From CAVWCW01 sp963753615 (GTDB taxonomy: Bacteria > Pseudomonadota > Gammaproteobacteria > Chromatiales > Chromatiaceae), in assembly GCA_963753615.1 (NCBI GenBank), contig CAVWCW010000016.1:150152-214151 (forward strand): a stretch of 64,000 bases of DNA, in the 5' to 3' direction. A program made the translations under genes and the position numbers. Shown here one piece after another: positions 1 to 8,020 of the stretch (position 1 is its first letter; each line of letters opens with the position of its first letter). The notes beneath the pieces were generated by a model, which did no database searches, was not told the DNA's origin, and worked only from the letters and a program-made list of their open reading frames with translations.

Positions 1-357
1 GCGCCGGCGATGCTTTCCAGGCTACCACGCTGCAGGCGCTGATCGATGCCCAAGGCGTTTCCGCCTTCGTGAACAACAACGTGGGGGGTACGAGGCCGAG
101 GTGCTGCGCGGTCTCGACACCACCCTTCCGGGTCGGTCATCCGAGTACTTGCCCGCAGCTCGTGGAGTCGCGCTCGGGTGCGTCGAGCGGCCGAAAGAAC
201 TCCCTGACTACCGATACAACCTGTCAATGGGCGAGAGTCACCGCCTGGCTCGCCCCGATTGGTGCGACGCGGACGATACCCGCCGTTTCGTCTCGAATTC
301 GTCGCTGCGGGTCGGCTTCGCCGACATCTACGCCCGCTTGTGCCGCAGCAACTGAAT
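1..357 (+). other. Window edge; possible 3' end of an unrecognised ORF
   Basis: An open frame from base 3 (beginning AGDAFQATTLQALIDAQGVS) shifts at the run of G near base 88-92 and continues to a stop near 355. It overlaps the 3' end of the reverse-strand sulfatase gene, so both cannot be wholly right as drawn. I do not recognise the protein. The overlap may mean that the sulfatase gene really ends earlier, or that this frame is chance. Weak support. Confidence 0.2.
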
Positions 358-1987
358 CGCCAGTCGAAGCTGCGACACCGCCGAAAGCCCGGAGTATCTT
401 CCCGGTCAGCCCGTGCATGGGGCCGATCACCGGCCGGCGCGGCTCAAGACCGGGCCTAAAGCCCTCGGCGCGCAGCGCATCCGTGACCCGCGAACGGCTG
501 GCAATGACGTGTACCGGCACGTCCCACGGCGCACCCTTGCCACTGACGCTGGACGCCGGTTGGTGATCACCCAGGATGACGAGGATCAGATCGGCTGGAG
601 CTCGGCTTTCCAGGTAGCCGGCGAGGAAGGTCAGCGCGTAGTTCACCGAGTCCACATAGGCCGCTCCCAGATTGTTCCATTCCGGCTTCTGCGCAAGCGC
701 CTCACCGGTACGTCCTGGGCCGAAGGGCTGGGACCCGAGCAGTGCCTGCCAATCGACCTGGTAGGGCGGCGTCGGCCGAAACGGCATATGAGAACTGATG
801 GTGGGAAAGAACAGCATCACCGGGGCGCGGTCCCGCGGTGCCAGTTCGAGCGCATCGAGACGCGCCAGGGCGTATTGATCCGGTATGCGCCACCAGCCGA
901 ACTCCGGTCCCCGGTAGTCCAAAGCAGCCGCATCGTAGATCTTGGCGAAGCCATAGAAGCTGCCCTCCGGCCAGGCCCGGCGTAAGCCGGGCATGAGCGC
1001 CAGTGTGCGGTAGCCGTGGCGGGCGAAGCGGTGCACCAAGGTCTCGCGCTGCTTGGTCAGCAGCAGAGCGTGCGAGCGGCTGTCGGCCACCTCGACACCC
1101 GACAGGAAGCTCGCGTGCGCCAGCCAGGAGGCACCGCCGAAGGTCGGCGACCTTACGTAGGCGGACAATGCCTGACGGCCGCTGCGCGCCACGGCTTCGC
1201 TCAGCGCAGCCCGGCTGTCGGCCAGCGCCCGAGCGTACTCAGGCCGATCGAACGTGGTGGCACCGTAGGACTCGAGAAACAACACGATCACATCTGCGCC
1301 GGCCACCCTTTCCAGGTTCGAAGCAGTAAGCGGCGGCGTATCGGCGACGGGGTTCGCTTCGCCGGCGGCGAAAACCTGGCGCAGGAAGCGTATCTGTTGA
1401 GCGTAGGTCAGCGTGACCGGCAGCGAGAACCAGCCCCGGGTGTCTACCCGCGAGCTCAGATGGCCGGCTGCGAACAGGGCTACCAGAGCGCCGGTCAGCC
1501 CGAGCACGGCTCTGCGAGGTAGCGGCACGGCCAGCGCCGCGGCTGTGCTAGCGAGCATCCAGCGCAGCGCCAGGAACACGCCGGCTACCAGGGCGAAAAC
1601 GCCACCCACTACCAGCACCACGAGCCAGGCCGGCGCCACCTCGGCGAGCATCGCAGCCACCCGCGGCACATGCTGAGCATCCCAGTACAGGTTGACAGGC
1701 CGCCCGTAGAGCGCCGGTGCGGTCACCTCTGCGTAACGCCCCAGCGCCAGGATGGTGAGCCCAACGGCCAGCCAGGTGAGCACTTTCAGTGACGGCGGCT
1801 GGCGCCACTCCGAGTACAGCGCCATCAGAAGCACCAAAGCGCCAGCTTCGACAGACAGCTCGTGGCGCGTCGTCACCCAGAGGGTAGGCCACACGTTGTG
1901 GAAGCTGAGCGCCAGGTTGAGCCCGAACAAGGCAGCGCCCAGCGCCAGCCACAGCCGCCAGCGCGCATTCGGAGTCTCGCGTGACAT
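224..1987 (-). CDS. Membrane sulfatase / LTA-synthase-like phosphoethanolamine or phosphoglycerol transferase
   Basis: A 587-residue inner-membrane protein of the alkaline phosphatase superfamily. Five hydrophobic segments fill residues about 11-175, followed by a periplasmic catalytic domain. Visible metal and active-site motifs are VIVLFLESYG (acid E239), FGGASWLAHASFLSGV (probable Ser nucleophile near 287), SSHMPF (H400) and ILGDHQPA (D474-H475). Family members transfer phosphoglycerol or phosphoethanolamine from lipids, or hydrolyse sulfate or phosphate esters. The substrate cannot be read here. It is the last gene of a reverse-strand run (CDP-alcohol phosphatidyltransferase, YceI, then this), spaced 5 bases after the YceI gene, which suggests an envelope-lipid role. 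The C-terminal 60 residues beyond the conserved domain look unlike the family, and an overlapping opposite frame makes the exact end uncertain. Confidence 0.75.
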   Translation of the reverse strand: MSRETPNARWRLWLALGAALFGLNLALSFHNVWPTLWVTTRHELSVEAGALVLLMALYSEWRQPPSLKVLTWLAVGLTILALGRYAEVTAPALYGRPVNLYWDAQHVPRVAAMLAEVAPAWLVVLVVGGVFALVAGVFLALRWMLASTAAALAVPLPRRAVLGLTGALVALFAAGHLSSRVDTRGWFSLPVTLTYAQQIRFLRQVFAAGEANPVADTPPLTASNLERVAGADVIVLFLESYGATTFDRPEYARALADSRAALSEAVARSGRQALSAYVRSPTFGGASWLAHASFLSGVEVADSRSHALLLTKQRETLVHRFARHGYRTLALMPGLRRAWPEGSFYGFAKIYDAAALDYRGPEFGWWRIPDQYALARLDALELAPRDRAPVMLFFPTISSHMPFRPTPPYQVDWQALLGSQPFGPGRTGEALAQKPEWNNLGAAYVDSVNYALTFLAGYLESRAPADLILVILGDHQPASSVSGKGAPWDVPVHVIASRSRVTDALRAEGFRPGLEPRRPVIGPMHGLTGKILRAFGGVAASTGDSVAAAQAGVDVGEADPQRRIRDETAGIVRVAPIGASQAVTLAH

Positions 1988-1992
1988 CGACT

Positions 1993-2622
1993 CTATTGCC
2001 GAACCGCCTCGAACTCGATGATCAGGCGTACCTCGTCGCCCACCCAGCCGTTGTCCACCGCGTAATTCATGCCGTAGTCGCTGCGCTTAAAGCTGCCGCG
2101 GGCAGATACACCGGTCACGTAGGGATTTGCGCCGAACACGCCTCCGCCAAAAGGATACTCGGCGCTCTTGTTCCAGGTGGCTTCCAGGGTCAGCGGACGG
2201 GTCTTTCCGAGCAGCTCGAGCTGGCCTTCAATCTGGTAGCGACGTTCACCGGCCGGCCGCGCCTCGTCGGCGCTGAAGACCATTTGCGGAAACTCGCGGC
2301 TGTTGAGGAAGTCGGCGCTGCGCAGGTGGTCGTCGCGCTTCTTGTGGTTCGTGAAAACGCTGGCGGTGTCGACAACGACGCGCAGGTCGGTCACCACGCC
2401 GGTCTGCTCGTCGAAGCGGAAGCTGCCCTCGGCTTCGCGGAATAAACCCAAGGTGGCCGCGTACCCGATGTGATCGACCAGGAAGCCGACGCTGAGGTGA
2501 TCCGGGTCAATGCGGTATTCGGCCGGCTCGGCGCGAGCAGGGGCACTGCCGAACACAATCGCAGTGAGCAGCCACAACAGAGCGGCCGAGCCGCGAACAA
2601 TGGATGTTGAGAATCGATGCAT
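1993..2622 (-). CDS. YceI family periplasmic lipocalin-like protein
   Basis: A 209-residue protein with a Sec signal peptide (hydrophobic residues about 12-27, cleavage likely after APARA near residue 31). The mature part begins with the family hallmark YRIDPDHLSVGFLVDHIG and carries the later signature LRSADFLNSREFPQMVFSA. YceI proteins are small beta-barrels that bind long polyisoprenoid or other amphipathic ligands in the periplasm. The gene sits between a CDP-alcohol phosphatidyltransferase and a membrane sulfatase/transferase on the same strand with gaps of 12 and 5 bases, so the three are probably cotranscribed and may handle a lipid-linked intermediate. Isoprenoid binding is family knowledge; the link to lipid chemistry here is inference. 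Confidence 0.9.
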   Translation of the reverse strand: MHRFSTSIVRGSAALLWLLTAIVFGSAPARAEPAEYRIDPDHLSVGFLVDHIGYAATLGLFREAEGSFRFDEQTGVVTDLRVVVDTASVFTNHKKRDDHLRSADFLNSREFPQMVFSADEARPAGERRYQIEGQLELLGKTRPLTLEATWNKSAEYPFGGGVFGANPYVTGVSARGSFKRSDYGMNYAVDNGWVGDEVRLIIEFEAVRQ

Positions 2623-2634
2623 GAGCTTTTCTCC

Positions 2635-3381
2635 TTAGCGTGCCTGCCGCCCCTTACGGGCGAGCCACGCAATATCTGTGAGGAACGAAGCGGTTAGCGC
2701 CGCCAGACCGAGCGCCGCCAGCACCGCGCTCCAGGGCACGGGGACGATTGGAGCCAGACACGCGATTAGGGTAACTACCTGCACCACGCACACGGCTTGC
2801 CGGCGAACGCTCGGAGGCAGCCCACCGCGCAGCCAGGGAAACCAAAGCCCGGCCAGGACGAAAGCGTAACGCATCAGGCCGGCCGCAAGCACCCATGGTC
2901 CGGCCTTGTCGAATTGCCACGCGAGCAGACTGAGGATCAGGACAAGACCCGCATCGGCTTCCATGTCGAAACGCGCGCCGAAGGCGCTCGCCGTGCCTTG
3001 GCGACGCGCCAAAGCACCGTCGAGCGCATCGAGACACGCCGCCAGGGTGGCGATGCCCACCACCCACCAGGCCAGCTCGGTCTGCGTGCCCGCACCAACG
3101 CAGCCCAACAACAGCACAGCCATGGCGGTGCGCACCAAGGTCACGCTGTTGGCGGCGCCGAATCGGCGTGGAGGATGGTGGCGGGGCAGTAGCACCAGCA
3201 CCAGGACCAAAACCAACCCGAAGGCGGCGATTACAGTAGGCACGAAGCGCGTCGAAAGCGCCGTCGCATGTTGCATTGCCGAGGCGAAGATGGAAAGGCA
3301 AACCAGGGTCAGGACGCCTCTCGCCATGGCCTCACGCGCCGGGCCTCCAACGCCCCGGGTCAATGCAGCAAGGCGGTTCAT
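2635..3381 (-). CDS. CDP-alcohol phosphatidyltransferase family membrane protein
   Basis: A 248-residue integral membrane protein. The complete family motif D-x2-D-G-x2-A-R-x8-G-x3-D-x3-D is present at D118, D121, G122, A125, R126, G135, D139 and D143. Family enzymes displace CMP from a CDP-alcohol (for example CDP-diacylglycerol) with an alcohol or sugar phosphate acceptor. I chose the ATG at 3381 (MNRLAALTRG) because the upstream 32 codons of open frame have no family character. The gene is divergent from the dehydrogenase gene at 3515 and leads a reverse-strand run with YceI and sulfatase genes. The acceptor cannot be inferred; it might attach the product of the neighbouring biosynthetic cluster to a lipid, which is speculation. 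Confidence 0.8.
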   Translation of the reverse strand: MNRLAALTRGVGGPAREAMARGVLTLVCLSIFASAMQHATALSTRFVPTVIAAFGLVLVLVLVLLPRHHPPRRFGAANSVTLVRTAMAVLLLGCVGAGTQTELAWWVVGIATLAACLDALDGALARRQGTASAFGARFDMEADAGLVLILSLLAWQFDKAGPWVLAAGLMRYAFVLAGLWFPWLRGGLPPSVRRQAVCVVQVVTLIACLAPIVPVPWSAVLAALGLAALTASFLTDIAWLARKGRQAR

Positions 3382-3514
3382 GAACTTCCCGGCATCGTTT
3401 AGCCCCCCGTCCGGCTTCGTCGTTGTACCAAGCCTGCAAGCCATGGGTTTAGAATGTACCATGGGTTGCCCGGGCACGTGAGCATCCCACTATGCCGAGA
3501 GTGCATTCCCGTTC

Positions 3515-4519
3515 ATGCCTCAGACAACCAATCTTATGCCTCAGACAACCGATTTTGCCGAAGGGTTCTGGGTCACCGGGCCCTGCCGGGGTGAGCTGCG
3601 CCGGGAGAGGCTGCCCGCGCTGCGGCCTAAGGACGTGTTGGTACGCAGCCTATACTCCGGCGTCAGCCGCGGCACGGAGTCCCTCGTGTTCCGGGGCGCG
3701 GTGCCGCCCAGCGAGTATCGGAACATGCGTGCACCATTTCAGGCGGGGGACTTTCCGGCGCCGGTGAAGTATGGCTACATCAGCGTCGGGCGCGTCGAGG
3801 CGGGCCCCCCTGAGCTTCTCGGGCGCGACGTATTCTGCCTCCACCCGCACCAGACCCGCTACGTGGTGCCCGCGGCCGCCGTGCACCCGTTGCCGGAGGC
3901 TGTCGCGCCGGAACGCGCGGTGCTGGCAGCCAACCTCGAGACCGCGGTCAACGGCCTGTGGGATGCCACCCCGCGCATCGGCGACCGCATCACGGTAATC
4001 GGCGCAGGCGCTCTCGGTTGCCTCACCGCCTGGCTCGCCGCTCAGATCCCCGGCTGCCGGGTCGAACTGGTGGACATCGACCCCGCTCGGGCGGAAATTG
4101 CCTCGGCGCTTTGTGTACGATTCGCGACCCCCGACGGGGCCACTCCCGAAGCGGACCTGGTGGTGCATTGCAGCGGTCACGGCGAGGGTCTGGTGACCGC
4201 CCTGACCCTCGCCGCGTTCGAGGCCCGCGTGGTTGAACTTAGCTGGTATGGCGAGCGCAGCGTCGAACTGCCGCTCGGCGCCGCTTTTCACGCCCGCCGC
4301 TTGCGGCTCATCTCCTCTCAGGTAGGCAGCGTGGCCAGCGCTCAGCGGGCGCGGTGGGATTTCGCCCGGCGCATGGGCCTGGCGCTCGACCTGCTCACCG
4401 ATCAAAGACTCGACATGCTCATCACCGGGGAGGATTCCTTCACCGATCTGCCAGCGGTGATGGCTCGCCTCAGCAGAAATCCGGGCGACACCCTGTGTCA
4501 CCGCATCCGTTACGATTGA
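3515..4519 (+). CDS. Medium-chain (BchC-like) dehydrogenase of the pterin-like cluster
   Basis: A 334-residue medium-chain dehydrogenase/reductase. The N-terminal GroES-like part has the YSGVSRGTESLVFRG motif shared with bacteriochlorophyllide dehydrogenase-like proteins rather than the Cys/His zinc site of classical alcohol dehydrogenases. The Rossmann segment is GDRITVIGAGALGCLTAW (near residue 155) followed by VELVDIDPARAE, which predicts NAD(P) binding. It starts an apparent four-gene operon (dehydrogenase, PTPS-like, GT4, methyltransferase) with a 17-base gap to the next gene. The start is ambiguous: the 15-mer ATGCCTCAGACAACC occurs at 3515 and again at 3536, giving two in-frame ATG codons. 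The substrate is unknown; oxidation of a pterin side chain or sugar would fit the neighbours. Confidence 0.8.
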   Translation: MPQTTNLMPQTTDFAEGFWVTGPCRGELRRERLPALRPKDVLVRSLYSGVSRGTESLVFRGAVPPSEYRNMRAPFQAGDFPAPVKYGYISVGRVEAGPPELLGRDVFCLHPHQTRYVVPAAAVHPLPEAVAPERAVLAANLETAVNGLWDATPRIGDRITVIGAGALGCLTAWLAAQIPGCRVELVDIDPARAEIASALCVRFATPDGATPEADLVVHCSGHGEGLVTALTLAAFEARVVELSWYGERSVELPLGAAFHARRLRLISSQVGSVASAQRARWDFARRMGLALDLLTDQRLDMLITGEDSFTDLPAVMARLSRNPGDTLCHRIRYD

Positions 4520-4536
4520 CCGACTGGAGACGAAGC

Positions 4537-4953
4537 TTGTATACAGTTTGCGTTCGCGACCACTTCATGATTGCCCACAGTTTTCGCGGCGAGGTGTTCG
4601 GCCCCGCCCAGCGCCTGCACGGGGCCACCTATGTCGTCGACCTGGAGCTCCGCCGGCAGGAACTCGACGCCGACGGGCTTGTGGTGGACATCGGTCTTGC
4701 GAGCGCGGTGCTGGCTGAGGTCCTCAGCGAGCTCAACTACCGTAATCTGGATGACCTGGACGGGTTCAACGGTAACAACACCACCAGCGAGTTTCTCGCC
4801 CGCGTGGTGTTCGATCGCATGGCCGAGGGCATCGCCGCGGGACGCTTGGGCAAGTCCGCGCGCGCGCTCTCCGTCCTGCGTGTGACGCTGCACGAATCCC
4901 ACATGGCGTGGGCCTCCTACGAAGGCGCGTTGCCGGCCTTGCCGAGCGCCTGA
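4537..4953 (+). CDS. Divergent 6-pyruvoyltetrahydropterin synthase / QueD-like protein
   Basis: A 138-residue protein of the PTPS/QueD fold. I chose TTG at 4537 because GGAGA lies six bases upstream and the N-terminal strand VCVRDHFMIAHSF belongs to the domain; the ATG at 4567 would delete it. Family enzymes convert 7,8-dihydroneopterin triphosphate to 6-pyruvoyl or 6-carboxy-tetrahydropterin with a zinc held by three His, using a Cys nucleophile. Here H14 and H28 (LHG) are kept, but the third zinc His of the normal HGH motif is Ala30, and the usual catalytic Cys four residues before H28 is Ala24. The C-terminal Glu is kept (VTLHESHMAWASYE). It may bind a pterin or catalyse a different step. 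It lies 17 bases after the dehydrogenase and 3 bases before the glycosyltransferase. Confidence 0.8.
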   Translation: MYTVCVRDHFMIAHSFRGEVFGPAQRLHGATYVVDLELRRQELDADGLVVDIGLASAVLAEVLSELNYRNLDDLDGFNGNNTTSEFLARVVFDRMAEGIAAGRLGKSARALSVLRVTLHESHMAWASYEGALPALPSA

Positions 4954-4956
4954 TCC

Positions 4957-6009
4957 GTGCCAAACTTGCAGTTCGTCGTTCCCGGGGATCCGGCGACCGC
5001 CACGGGCGGCTTCGTCTACGACCGCCACATCGTCGCTGGGCTGTCGGCACTCGGCTGGCAGGTGCAGGTACGGCGCCTTGCGGACGGTTTCCCGTTCCCC
5101 GACCAGGCGGCGCTAGAAGCCGCCGACCGGCTGCTGGCCGCCATCCCGGACGGCACGCTGGTGGTCGTGGACGGCCTCGCCCTCGGCGCGATGCCGGCAC
5201 AGGCCGAGGCGCACGCCGCACGCCTGCGGCTGGTTGCCCTGGTGCACCATCCGCTGGCGCTGGAAACCGGTCTCGACCGAGAGGACGCGCAGCGCCTGCA
5301 GGAGAGCGAGCGGCGAGCCCTGGCCGCCGTGCGCCGGGTGCTGGTAACAAGCCCGGCCACCGCCGCGGCGCTGGCCGACTACGGCGTGGCCCGTCCGCGC
5401 ATCGGCATCGTGGAACCGGGAACCGAGCGGCGGCAGCAGGCCCACGGTTCTGGCAGCGGCCCGCCGTCGCTGCTATGCGTCGCGACACTGGTCCCGCGCA
5501 AGGGCCATGACGTGCTGTTCGATGCGCTGGGCAGAATGCGCGAAAGGCCCTGGCGGCTGGTCTGTGTAGGCAGCCTGGAACGCAGTCCCCCGACGGTCGC
5601 TGCGCTGCGCCGCAAGCTGACGGCGCTGGGCCTGGAACGGCGCGTGGAACTTCTCGGCGAAGTCGACGATGACCATCTGGCCCGCTGCTATGCGAGTGCC
5701 GATCTGTTCGTACTGCCGTCTCACCACGAGGGCTACGGCATGGTCCTGGCCGAAGCGCTGGCCTATGGCCTGGCGGTCGTCAGCACCCGTGCCGGCGCCA
5801 TTCCTGACACCGTGCCGGCCGACGCGGCACTGCTGGTAGCGCCGGGCGACAGCATCGCCCTGGCCGGCGCTCTGGCGCGGCTCATGGACGACGCCACCCT
5901 GCGGCGACGCCTCGCCGCTGCCGCCCGCCGCGCTGCTGCGACGCTGCCCGGCTGGAGCGATGCGGCAGCACGATTTGCCGGCGAGCTTGAGCGGGTGCCT
6001 GACCGGTGA
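4957..6009 (+). CDS. GT4 family glycosyltransferase
   Basis: A 350-residue GT-B fold enzyme. The N-terminal acceptor domain is followed by the nucleotide-sugar half with LCVATLVPRKGHDVLFDAL (about 173-191) and SHHEGYGMVLAEALAYG (about 255-271). The latter contains the E-x7-E pair (E258, E266) typical of retaining GT4 enzymes, then GAIPDTV near 280. No signal peptide or transmembrane helix is evident, so a soluble acceptor is likely. It starts with GTG at 4957, three bases after the PTPS-like gene, and its stop overlaps the GTG of the next gene (GTGA), so translation is probably coupled. In the cluster it would glycosylate the pterin-like product; cyanobacterial pterin glycosides are a known precedent for such modification. 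Donor and acceptor are unknown. Confidence 0.85.
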   Translation: MPNLQFVVPGDPATATGGFVYDRHIVAGLSALGWQVQVRRLADGFPFPDQAALEAADRLLAAIPDGTLVVVDGLALGAMPAQAEAHAARLRLVALVHHPLALETGLDREDAQRLQESERRALAAVRRVLVTSPATAAALADYGVARPRIGIVEPGTERRQQAHGSGSGPPSLLCVATLVPRKGHDVLFDALGRMRERPWRLVCVGSLERSPPTVAALRRKLTALGLERRVELLGEVDDDHLARCYASADLFVLPSHHEGYGMVLAEALAYGLAVVSTRAGAIPDTVPADAALLVAPGDSIALAGALARLMDDATLRRRLAAAARRAAATLPGWSDAAARFAGELERVPDR

Positions 6010-6887
6010 GCGGCTTCTCCGCCGAGTGGCTCGCCCTCCGAGAGCCGCTGGACGCTTGCTCGCGCAGCGCGGCGCTGGTCGCGCGACTGCGGGCAGACGC
6101 GCCCGGCGGCACGCTGCGCATACTGGACCTGGCTACCGGTACTGGAGCGAACCTGCGCTACGTCGCACCTCTGCTGGGCGGCAAGCAGGACTGGCTGCTG
6201 GTAGACAATGACGGGGCGCTGCTCGACGCCGTTGAGCAGCGCTTGGGCCTGTGGTCAGCCAAAAACGGGCTGACCTTAAGCCGGAGGGGGGAGACGCTGA
6301 CCTTGCGCGGCCCGGATTTTCTCTGCCGAGCGCGGCGCCTGCAGCTCGATCTCGCCCACCACGACATTCGCCGGTTGGACTTTGAAAGCCACTGGCTGGT
6401 GACGGCCTCGGCGTTGCTCGACCTGGTAGCGCCACAGTGGCTCGAAGCCCTGCTTGCACATTGCCGTGCAGCAGGCGCTCGACTTCTGTTCGCCCTTACT
6501 TACGATGGCGTCGCCAGGTTCTCGCCGGAACTCGGCGAAGATGCGCTCGTCAACGACCTGATCAACCGGCACCAGACCCGCGACAAAGGTTTCGGACCGG
6601 CGCTCGGGCCGCGCGCGGCATCGGACGTGCCGGGCACGCTCCGCCAATACGGCTACGATATGGCCGAGGCCCCTTCCCCTTGGCGCATCGGTTCGACCCA
6701 GGGCGCGCTGCAGAGCGTCCTGATCGAGGGCTGGGCCGAGGCGGCCGTCGAGGTCGACCCGGACGCGATTGACCGCGTCGGGCGCTGGCGCCGGCGGCGC
6801 CAGGCTTGCATCGCAGCCGGAAAGTCGGGCCTGTATGTCGGCCACCGGGATTTGCTCGCTTGGCCAGTTGCGAACGGAACCGAGTAG
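6006..6887 (+). CDS. Class I SAM-dependent methyltransferase
   Basis: A 293-residue Rossmann-fold methyltransferase. SAM motif I is LDLATGTGANL (about residues 40-50), the acidic motif II follows as WLLVDNDGALLDAVE, and WLVTASALLDLVAP is the post-I region. The start is GTG at 6006, overlapping the glycosyltransferase stop by four bases. It is the last gene of the forward operon beginning at 3515 and converges with the RibD-like gene after a 59-base gap. The closest general type is a small-molecule methyltransferase; the acceptor is unknown. Within the cluster it probably O- or N-methylates the glycosylated intermediate. Confidence 0.8.
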   Translation: MSGFSAEWLALREPLDACSRSAALVARLRADAPGGTLRILDLATGTGANLRYVAPLLGGKQDWLLVDNDGALLDAVEQRLGLWSAKNGLTLSRRGETLTLRGPDFLCRARRLQLDLAHHDIRRLDFESHWLVTASALLDLVAPQWLEALLAHCRAAGARLLFALTYDGVARFSPELGEDALVNDLINRHQTRDKGFGPALGPRAASDVPGTLRQYGYDMAEAPSPWRIGSTQGALQSVLIEGWAEAAVEVDPDAIDRVGRWRRRRQACIAAGKSGLYVGHRDLLAWPVANGTE

Positions 6888-6946
6888 CCCGGTCGACGGG
6901 TTACCCCGCGGTCCCGGCAGGCAGTACTTTCTTGGCGGCTGTCGGC

Positions 6947-7921
6947 TCAGGAAGGCGCCGCTGTCTCCCCGCCGCCATCAGCCGCGTCAACAGACGCTTC
7001 CGTACTTGCGCGCAGATCGCAGTCGAATAGGGCATCGTCACCCATGCGGTGCAGGCGGCAAGCCGGACGCAGGCAGTCCCGCAGATGCACGCTCTTCGGC
7101 AGGCCAACGCCCGGGCGCCCGTCGCCAATGATGACCGGCGCCACCGCCACCTGCAGCCGGTCGAGAAGGCCGGCACGTAGGAACGCTGACACGGTAACGC
7201 CACCGCCCTCCACAAACGCCACGTGAAGGCCCCTGGCGCGCAGCGTTTCGAGCAGCGCCTGGAGGTCGAGGCGACCATTCTTGACCGGGATCGCCACGAT
7301 CTCGGCCCGGCCAAAGCTGCGTGCGCCGGCGTCGGGCGCGTCCGCGGCGCGCACCACCAGGGTCGGCGCCTCGCCGTCGGCGAAAACCCGGCGAGCGCGC
7401 GGTAATCTGCCGTAGGGGTCGAGCACAACGCGCCACGGATTGTCGCCGCTTACCAGTCGCGTGGTGAGGCGGGGATCGTCGGCAGACACGGTGCCCGCAC
7501 CGACCAGCACCGCGTCGCTGAGGGCCCGCATCCGGTGCAGATGGATCAGGTTCTCGGGTCCGTTTACGTAGTGCGAATCACCGGATGCGGTGGCTATGTA
7601 GCCGTCCAGACTCTGACCCAAGTGGGCCACCGTCAGTCGACGTTCTGCAGTGGCGGCAACCAGCGGCAGGTACAGATCGAGCAACTCGCGCAACGCGGGC
7701 GTGGCTGTTGCACCTACGGCCCAGCCGCGCTCATGGTACCATCGGAGCGCTGCGCCGCCAGCGCGAGGCGCTAGTGGCTTGAGCGCCCCTGTCGAATCGA
7801 CAGCGAAGGCGGCCCCTTCCGAAGGCGCGTTCTGGCGCGCAAACCGGGCCGCCGCAACCAGGGCGACCCAAGCCGCATCCGCATCGCGGGACAGAAAAGA
7901 CGAGTCAGGTGGGAAACGCAT
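6947..7921 (-). CDS. RibD C-terminal-type pyrimidine reductase domain protein
   Basis: A 324-residue protein whose residues about 95-300 form the dihydrofolate-reductase-like domain found at the C-terminus of RibD and in archaeal Arf/RibG reductases. Motifs are SLDGYIA (104-110), VGAGTVSADDPRL, FVEGGG near 240 and PVIIGDGRPG near 265. The deaminase half of RibD is absent; instead about 95 unassigned residues precede the reductase. Family enzymes reduce the ribose of 2,5-diamino-6-ribosylamino-pyrimidinone 5'-phosphate with NADPH. I chose ATG 7921 because the upstream open frame lacks similarity. It is divergent from the GTP cyclohydrolase II-like gene across about 100 bases, which should hold both promoters. 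The product of that neighbour is the expected substrate, so a joint pathway is likely. Confidence 0.8.
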   Translation of the reverse strand: MRFPPDSSFLSRDADAAWVALVAAARFARQNAPSEGAAFAVDSTGALKPLAPRAGGAALRWYHERGWAVGATATPALRELLDLYLPLVAATAERRLTVAHLGQSLDGYIATASGDSHYVNGPENLIHLHRMRALSDAVLVGAGTVSADDPRLTTRLVSGDNPWRVVLDPYGRLPRARRVFADGEAPTLVVRAADAPDAGARSFGRAEIVAIPVKNGRLDLQALLETLRARGLHVAFVEGGGVTVSAFLRAGLLDRLQVAVAPVIIGDGRPGVGLPKSVHLRDCLRPACRLHRMGDDALFDCDLRASTEASVDAADGGGETAAPS

Positions 7922-8020
7922 CGACCATGAGAGGGACAAAATCAGCAGTGGCGGCAAAAAACGGTTGCTGCGCCCAGCATGGACGCGGCGGGTACACTTG
8001 GCAACAATGCGGGAGAAAAC

